From Lactarius indigo (lineage: Eukaryota; Basidiomycota; Agaricomycetes; Russulales; Russulaceae): 64,000 nt of DNA. Made by a program: the position numbers and the translations under genes. Below the pieces are notes generated by a model. It worked only from the letters and a program-made list of their open reading frames with translations. It made no database searches and was not told where the DNA came from. Positions 57,501 to 64,000 of the stretch are shown piece by piece (within the stretch, counting starts at the first letter, position 1; each line of letters begins with the position of its first letter). The DNA lies in assembly GCA_025766275.1 (NCBI GenBank), contig JAFKAC010000005.1, positions 2,480,001-2,544,000 on the forward strand. Direction: 5' to 3'.

Positions 57501-59162
57501 CAACACGCAAAATGGCCACCAAGTCACCCCATTGCACATGGCGTCGGCAAGCGGGAAACTCGAGATTTCGCGACTACTTATCCAGCATGGCGCAGATGTG
57601 CACCTCCCCGACAACGACGGCTGGACCCCACTGAAGGCGGCGTCACGCTACGGACATCTGGACGTCGTTCGGTTCTTAATCGACCACGGTGCAGATGTAA
57701 ACTCTCGTGACAACCAAGGCTGGACTGCTTTGCATGAGGCGTCGCGGGGGGGGCATGTCGACATCGTAGAATTACTCATGCAACATGGCATAGACGTCAA
57801 CGTGCAAAGCGACCACCAAGCGACCCTTCTATTCCCTGCGTCGGTTGGCGGAAAACTCAAGTTTTCGTGGCACCTTGTCAACAGGGGTGCCGATTTGAAC
57901 TCCAACGAGGATGGCTGTACCCCTCTTCAGATTGCGCTGTATAATGGACATCTGGGTGTTGCTCGGCTCTTGATTGATGCAGGCGCAGATCTAAACTTTC
58001 GTGGCGACCAAAGCTGGACCCCGTTGCGTCCAGCAGCAGGTAAAGGTTATCTTGACATTATGAAGTTCCTACTCAGGCGTAGTGCGGACTTCAACATTCG
58101 AGATAGGATGTCATTGGACTCGGCGCCCGACAATGGAAAACTTAAGGTTGGTGGCCTCCTATCCGGACATGTGGCGGGTCCGACCTCCATTAATGGTGCT
58201 GTCAATACGACTCCGTCAACCATCATACCGCAAAATAGGGGCCCCACTGCTGTGCACGCGTCAGGGAAATCCGGAGAAGACGTAACACCCTTAGGCAATG
58301 GGCACTGCTCGCTGTACACTGCCTCACAAAATGGACAGCTTGACATTGTGCGGTCATTACTTGACCGTGGCACAGACGCTAACGAAAGGAGTACCTTTCA
58401 CGCCACCGCACTGGATGCAGCATCAAGGTACGGGAAAATCGAGGTGGCAAAGTTGCTGATGGAGCGCGGTGCGGATGTCGACTCCCGGGACCGGTTGGGC
58501 CGGACTCCGCTGATTACGGCATTGGAATATGACCAGTTTGAGGTCGCACAGTTATTACTCAACCACGGTGCCGATGTGAACGTAGATACGGGGGGCCTCA
58601 CCACCGCGTTGCATGCCGCATTGTATTCTGGGAAACTGGAGCTCACCCGGCTCTTACTCGAACGTGGCGCAAAGGTGGATGTACCGGACATCGACGGACA
58701 GACCCCAAGGCAATTAGCAAAGCGCCTAGGATCATACCGCAAGATTGCAGAGATGTTCCCTGGCTTTGAAGAACACGGAAATGGCGTCACCGTACAGGTG
58801 AGATTCGTTATTCAAGTGACACTCGATTCCTACCGCATCACTGACCCTCTCCCCCCGTGTGTCATTCTTGTTCCAACTCTTCCACTCGGCGGTGTACAAA
58901 ACGATGATCGATGATCTCTCAGCTGTCTCCGCCCATTCCCCCTCAAGGTCCTCCGACTCATCACCCAGCACGCACATCAACCCTAACGGATGCACCCGTG
59001 TCTGCACCGCCTTCACCTGCGCCCGCAACACGAAATACTACTGGTCCAACTGTTCCCGCCCCCACCTTTGTTTCGTCACGCAGCGAAACGGCTTGGAAAC
59101 CTCGTGATGATACTAGTAGAGACCCTGTGCGTTCCCCGATCTCCACTTTTGTTTCCTCCTAG
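51503..59162 (+). CDS. NLR3: Goodbye - NACHT - ankyrin protein (2354 residues), SLATT part cut off
   Basis: Exons 51503-51781, 51836-51889, 51945-52140, 52188-52340, 52398-52481, 52526-52759, 52819-52843, 52892-53491, 53543-54392, 54448-58797 and 58923-59162 sum to 7065 nt in frame. Goodbye domain first (IGVDPSKHPFF, ALVELFECLGNFLKRLQIY). NACHT follows, with GKPGSGKTIL assembled over a splice site and Walker B IIDALDECP. Then a winged-helix-like part (RPLHVDELAEILAIRFD) and about 42 ankyrin repeats (residues about 826-2275). The reading stops at TAG 59160-59162, where NLR1 has TGG, within the Pro-rich linker. The 44-nt intron 52482-52525 is needed to keep the frame; otherwise both NLR1 and NLR3 would share one frameshift. 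The product would be a sensor without the C-terminal membrane part. Expression unknown. Confidence 0.82.
54448..58797 (+). repeat. Ankyrin repeat exon of NLR3, about 42 repeats, nearly homogenised
   Basis: 4350 nt, 1450 codons, uninterrupted. The core has a strict three-repeat period of 297 bp. In addition, about 55330-56517 and 56518-57705 are near-identical 1188-bp blocks (four triads each): repeats 13-15 and 25-27 differ by only a handful of bases over 297 bp. The outer repeats match NLR1 one to one. Confidence 0.9.
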
Positions 59163-59833
59163 TTGACTGACTCCTCTGCTGGCACCTCCCCCTCGACCAG
59201 TACCGTGAAAAGTCGGTAGGTGATCGATTGCAACCAATGATCACCGTTGCCACCGCAGAGCGGAATAAAGCCGCGCAGACAGGTGAGAGACGAGACCAGT
59301 TTTCAGTTTTCTCACCCACCATGATCCTTTTTGCTGACTTTTTGCGCGTGCGCATCGTACAGCACAATGGACAGGCTGGGCCCTCAATGCCACAATTGCC
59401 GGCCAGGTTCTTGTCGGCGCGGTGGCCCTGGGGGGTGCATTGAGTGGTAGACATGTGCGGACCACACCTCCTTCCTTCAGCGTAACCCATTTCTGACATC
59501 ATCGCTTAGAAATTGGTCGCAATTTCCGTCCTTGGTGGTGCTTCGACGTTCGTTGCGTCCTATTCGACACGCATATGCGGTTCGGACGAGCGCCGGGCAT
59601 CACTTCTTCGGCTGAAAGCTCTTAATCATTTCCTGCGTGAGATCGAGGCGTTCCAGTTGATCCACGGGCACGAAGTCTCGCGCGTGTGGGACGAGAAGAT
59701 CTATGGCTTCCGCCTTGGCCTGGAGAACATATTGGGCAACCAGCCAGGAAGCGTCACGATCAACTCAGAGGCAGCAGGTATTAAATCGAGCGTCAAGAAG
59801 GAGACCGCTGCTACGGATCATGTATCGGCCTGA
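59163..59833 (+). pseudogene. Detached SLATT-type exons downstream of NLR3
   Basis: Homologous to NLR1 37205-37902. The linker, helix 1 (WTGWALNATIAGQVLVGAV), an intron, helix 2 (LVAISVLGGASTFVASYS) and the tail are all open in their own frames up to the stop at 59831-59833. A length change in the C-rich run near 59190 plus the TAG at 59160 separates them from the NLR3 reading frame. They could only be expressed from a separate start or by unusual splicing. Confidence 0.75.
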
Positions 59834-60787
59834 GGGTCCGACGGGACTAGGTAAGCGTACGGTAACCCGTTCCGCAGAAAGATTGGCTGAAAGGCGAAAC
59901 CTACGACAGAAAGTACTTAACTTACTAGCGTGACTGCGACTAACGCCGAAATGGGACTCATAGCAGGATATGATACCTATTGTTTGTTTTCACTTATGTT
60001 CCATCCCACGCGCCGTGACCACCGTCGCTCTATATCCAGTGTCTGTTGTTCATTTACATCCTCTACTCACGATGACGAACTAGGTTACACTCCCATCATT
60101 GTCATTTGCCACTTTTTACTAGTATTTTTTTTTTGTTGTGCTATTCACAGCTTTCGCCCCTCCACGGAATGACTTTGACTTTTGCAAAATGATGGACGCA
60201 AGGGCGAAAACCTACGCCCAATTTCATAGGAAACGTGACGTTCTATCGGAGCAAAGGCATAGTTCCCACTGCAAGCGAAGCCATTCAGCAACGTGTCTAC
60301 CCATTCTGAACAACAGGAGCTGCGTCGAACTCGCAGAGGCCGTCGCCAAACATCAGCCCGGATACGTCGTCCCAATGTGGGGTCGCAGAATTCATCAGTA
60401 CGGCGGCGCGGCCCACGGCCGATGGTCTTGGGACAGCGTCGTTTCTGTGGCACATATGTTAGTCGTTGGCGCTAAGTAGGCATTGTCGGACAGGATGGTT
60501 ACCTATTAGACTACCATGCAATGACAGGGTTCATCCCGGAAAACGCAAGAGCCGTTGAAAATGAGGCCGCGAGGGCAAGAATGAAGGGGGAAGTACGCAT
60601 GGTTAGGGTGAAGCAGAAAGGCTCGAGAGTCTTCGCTGCGAGTCTGCGTGTTGGTATACCGGGCTGTAGAATACTACATCCGCTTTTAGTCCACTACCAC
60701 TGGCAGTGGGCTCCGAGTCATATTATCATTACTAGAGGTCACATCGTTCTCGATATGCACAGCATTAATTACAGCGAGCCAAATGAT
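59834..60787. repeat. NLR 3' flank, copy 3, then unique spacer
   Basis: 59834-60310 repeats the flank seen at 37903, 42160 and 46610; 60310-60787 is unique. The + strand frame at 60521-61018 overlaps the last exon of the reductase gene in antisense and is not supported. Confidence 0.55.
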
Positions 60788-61796
60788 TCATGCAACTGGG
60801 AGGTAATCAAGTACGGGGGACGGGCTCCAGTCGGGGTACAGGTGGTTATCTGTCTTCGTCCACTTCCCATCCCCTGTTGCCCAGAGCTTGTGCAGGTACG
60901 CGGATATGTCTTGAGAATTAGAAGCCAGTCGCGCATCGAGTTCCGAAACTGGGATGTAAGTTACTTCCAATTTCTTCCCGGTCTTCGCCTCGTATCCTTT
61001 GAATATCTCGTTGAATGACTGATTCGAAAATGTTACCGCCCAAAGTCGAGACACCCAATCAGTATTGCACGCACCTTGGTATCACCAGTTATGGTGAAGG
61101 AACGATTCTTCAGTTCATCAGCGGGGAGGTGCGTCAACACATAAGAAAGATATCGTGCGATGTCGGGTCTGGAAGTAAATGGTATCGGATTTGAACCATC
61201 GCCACCAACAGACACTCTGCCGCTCGCAACATCGAGGCCTAGGTACCTGCACTGCAGTTGAACAACGGTAAGAAAAAACGGTAAGGAAAGTGCTTACGAC
61301 ACCCAAACGTAATCTGCGAATGCCCCAGTGTAGAAGAGCGTATACGGAATACCAATGGCCTTTAACTGCTCTTGAATTTTGGCCTTTGCACCCAAGTAGC
61401 CTTCTGTTTCGCCTTCCGATGGTCTTGCAAACTCTGAAGGAATGAACAGCTTGACGCCAATCTCCTTCGCAGCTTCGGCAATTCCAGGTTGCACGTCAAT
61501 CGCCGCCCCTGAGATCGTAGAGATGACGACGTCCACTCCAGCCAAAGCAGTCTTGATCGATTCTTTATCCGAATAGTCGACCGGGATCAACTTGGCGGCG
61601 GGGTCGACAGTAGTTTTAGATCCCTGCAATAGTTGATCAGTGCGTGAGGTTGATCGGTAGACGTGAGGCTTGCCTGGCGAGTAAGGACAACAACATCATT
61701 GACAGTTCCTGCGGCCTTGTCCGTTAGGAGCTGGCAGATGATGAAGCTGCCAATCTCGCCAGCGCCAACAACTGCAAAGTTCTTGTACCCAGACAT
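60788..61796 (-). CDS. NmrA-like / isoflavone-reductase-like NAD(P)-binding protein (283 residues)
   Basis: Four exons, 61796-61674, 61623-61298, 61246-61075 and 61018-60788 (852 nt in frame). Introns: 61624-61673 is GC-AG (donor cag|gcaagc); 61247-61297 and 61019-61074 are GT-AG. The N terminus KNFAVVGAGEIGSFI carries the GxGxxG dinucleotide-binding loop of an extended Rossmann fold; DVVISTISGAAIDVQ and KLFIPSEFARPSE are typical of the NmrA/isoflavone reductase (PCBER-like) branch of atypical short-chain dehydrogenases. Later parts (NPIPFTSRPDIARYL; SFNEIFKGYEAKTGKKLEV) fit the substrate domain. About 284 residues is slightly short for the family (about 300). Members either reduce small molecules with NADPH or sense redox state; the substrate cannot be told. 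It appears intact. Confidence 0.88.
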
Positions 61797-62929
61797 ATGT
61801 TTTTGAGTGGTGTGTGTTGTATGATAGAAGTGTTGGGACGACTGCATCCAGTAGTCTCTTCTATTTAACTTCTTCCTGGACACACCCACCTGGTGGGCCC
61901 CACCATGATGAGAGAAAGCCGTATCATATGAGCAATATGTGGCGCAATTGTCGTGAAATGTATTGGTCATTCGATATGATTAGTAAGTTACTAACTTAAT
62001 TCGAGTTGTTGGGCACTGCTACTGTCTGCTCTGCGAGTTTGTAATGTAAGTTTGTTAGGGCTGGCAGGTCTGTTCCGATGGGCATTCGATCCTCAATTAT
62101 TCACTCAGTCAGGACTCAGGTAAATCTGTATCGATATAGAAAAGGTACATGTGTACTGTATTACCTAGTGGTGTCATAGCTTTGGGTAAAAAAGGTCAAG
62201 TAACCACAGAACGCTACCGCTTGCGCTACCGTGACTGGAAGGACTCGGGCAAGACCTACACGGCCTACACGGGCCGCATAAGGGCGTAGATGAGATATTG
62301 CAATTTGTAATGGATCTTCTGCTGTGGACTCAGATAGAGAACGCGAAACAGACTGCGAATAACGCGAACTCCAACTGTTTTGAGCACCCAAGGGGCATAA
62401 ACCCAGAGAGGTGCTGGTGAGCTGGTCTGTTAGAACGGGTTTTCCATGTATATATGAGCGGAAACCCGATATTTAATAAGTCACAGAGGCCAATACCACT
62501 GGCAACCCATCGCTCTCAGGAGACATTAATTCTCAGATCGAATAGAAAGCGACAAAACCAGCACCAAAAGAACATAAATCACAAGTTCTGTATCCAACTC
62601 TTGTAACTCAGTTATTTTTATCGAGGGAGTTCAGCGACCAGAAAAAAAAAAAAGTAAGCGCAGGTCGCGACTCGCAGGGGAAACGAAGGCACCCGATTGA
62701 GCTCCATCTGCGGCGGTGGTATGGCCCAACCGGGAATCATTCTCTGCGCTCGCGCGCTCAGGAGATCCCGGTCTTGGTGAGTGTGGGTGTCAGGGGTGTA
62801 CTCCGCGACCCGGGGTAGATGTCGACTGCCGGTGGCACGACGTGGTGCTGGACAGTGTGTCGTAGGTGCGAAAGCGAGGTGAAACGATTGAGGATGGGAA
62901 TATGTGGTAGGGTTCTGAAGCACGATAAT
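61797..62929. other. Intergenic, no gene recognised
   Basis: Promoter side of the reductase gene followed by unsupported frames (62161-62391 and 62618-63013 on minus). A polyA/T stretch lies at 62640-62655. Confidence 0.45.
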
Positions 62930-63992
62930 AAGTCCCCGTTCTCCGTGACGTCGTCTGAGTTCTCTGCATGAAGTTCGCGGTCCTCTCAGCCAGCAGGTCC
63001 CACCAGCACACAAACCTATTTCAGGAACGCAGACCGACCAGGTAGTAACGAGTCGTCAAATGCTATTCTCGTGGTGATGGAATTTGAAAAAAAAACACTT
63101 GAAAAGGCGAATTTGCAGTGTCGGTGTGTTGCCCGAGTCGTCCGCGAGTTACGACGAACAGGCTTTAGCTGGACAGGGTCGTGTGAGATGTGTCCAAAGA
63201 GTGGCGCCATATCCTTTGCGGTTGGTGTACAGCTTTGTACCTCCTTTCTTACTAGGGGTATAATCGTTCAGAATGGCATTCGTGTACATAACATGCCTTG
63301 CGTACCATCTGTGACAATGCCGAATCCGCTGACTTCGTTTATTTTGTCTTTAAAGTCTTGACTTGGACGTCGACGTGTTGACGTCCTGCACTTTCGTGTT
63401 GATCTACTCACGCCGCCGCAAGCTCCCTTCACATTGGCTCTAGGTTCCTTTGTTCGTAGTGAGCTTTGTGGGAGACCCAGAACCTGTGCATTACCGCTTG
63501 GCCCTTTTATGTGCACCCCCCGATATCCCTCCGTTGGACCCTGTCCCACGAGCTTCTTCGGATAGCTATCAGGATCAACAAGCCAGGAAAACGAACCACA
63601 AACGATAATCTCACTTCGACTCTGATTCCTTTGTAATCGTGTCTATCGGAGCGTCGGTGAAGGCGTATGTTGAAAGTCTTCTGTGCGTTCAAAACAGACG
63701 ATTTGTTTCCAAAACAACCTAAGAGGCTCTCCAATTTTACAAGACCGTGTCGGAGGGGACAAATGAGATCACTCACAATGAGGACACTGACGCCGGTAAA
63801 GATGACCTTAGCGGGTGAGAATGTCCGACGAATCGGTGTATCAGAGTATAAGTCCTTGACAGACTCACCGATATCTGCCAGGCCAACACCTTCATGGCGA
63901 AGGTGTTGGCTTGGTAGATGCCGGTCTTCACAGAAAACGCACAGAGGACCGTAAACGTCCTCTACGCGTTTTTTGCGAACACTCGGAACCAC
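62930..63992 (-). pseudogene. Decayed minus-strand gene of the NLR flank, copy 3 (runs out of the window)
   Basis: Homologous to 39230-40970 and 47480-48870. The longest minus-strand frame (63992-63507) crosses what look like intron borders in the other copies, so it is probably not the true reading. It carries the 12-bp hairpin (63882-63893 / 63899-63910). The homology continues to the window edge, so a further unit may follow. Family not recognised. Confidence 0.35.
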
Positions 63993-64000
63993 CTTTCAAC

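Noticed and set aside
54675..57905. A series of about 80-codon minus-strand open frames at 297-bp spacing inside NLR3 (also 34417-35994 in NLR1)
   Set aside because: They are the antisense of the homogenised ankyrin repeats. Their regular spacing reflects the repeat period, and they are not genes of their own.
54448..58797. CRISPR-like regular repeats
   Set aside because: The periodic units are 99-nt coding repeats with a clear ankyrin translation, contiguous and in frame, with no spacers.
60521..61018. 165-codon + strand frame
   Set aside because: It lies antisense to the last exon and intron of the NmrA-like gene and has no recognisable content.

Overview
The window looks like nuclear DNA of a filamentous basidiomycete, most likely an agaricomycete. 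Genes are interrupted by many short introns (about 44 to 60 nt, GT-AG, one GC-AG). The gene families also fit: DUF6533-type seven-helix membrane proteins, a Crinkler-type protein kinase, and Goodbye-NACHT-ankyrin STAND (NLR-like) proteins. No tRNA, rRNA, CRISPR array or autonomous transposon was recognised. Coordinates of spliced genes are my own manual reconstructions.

Left part (1-22.1 kb): a dispersed DUF6533 family. Three full-length copies lie on + (1139-3051, 7217-9094, 11339-13229) and one on - (20602-18713). A copied fragment lies at 17388-17704. The + strand genes share a conserved 5' block, and a non-coding repeat is scattered among the copies (about 430-830 inverted, 13590-14130, 17705-18110, 21190-22110). 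Inside this array, on -, sits a Crinkler-like gene (17313-14688): a ubiquitin-like header, a degenerate restriction-endonuclease-like region and a protein kinase. One missing base disrupts its header. The DUF6533 fragment lies directly against its 5' end.

Middle (22.2-28 kb): two apparently ordinary single-copy genes. YAE1 (22277-22870, +) encodes the deca-GX3 Fe-S adaptor. A 1137-residue Ser/Pro-rich protein of unknown function lies at 27687-24124 (-).

Right part (26.7-64 kb): a tandemly duplicated island. Each unit carries the 5' end of the Ser/Pro-rich gene (complete in unit 1; truncated copies at 42656 and 49051), then an NLR gene on +, then a 3' flank and a decayed minus-strand gene. 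NLR1 (31068-37902) can be read as one 2016-residue protein: Goodbye domain, NACHT, about 27 ankyrin repeats, Pro-rich linker and a C-terminal two-helix SLATT-type domain. NLR2 (44422-46552) has lost the NACHT and nearly all ankyrin repeats but keeps both ends. NLR3 (51503-59162) has about 42 ankyrin repeats, but a nonsense codon and a frameshift cut off its SLATT part. The ankyrin exons of NLR1 and NLR3 differ by 1488 nt, which is five 297-bp triads of repeats plus one codon. A MITE (30555-30830) and a SINE-like insertion with 9-bp target duplication (50515-50751) mark the spacers. An NmrA/isoflavone-reductase-like gene (61796-60788, -) interrupts the 3' flank of unit 3.

Taken together, this is a fast-evolving conflict or allorecognition type region next to conserved genes. 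The functional roles of the NLRs and the Crinkler-kinase are inferred from domain families only.
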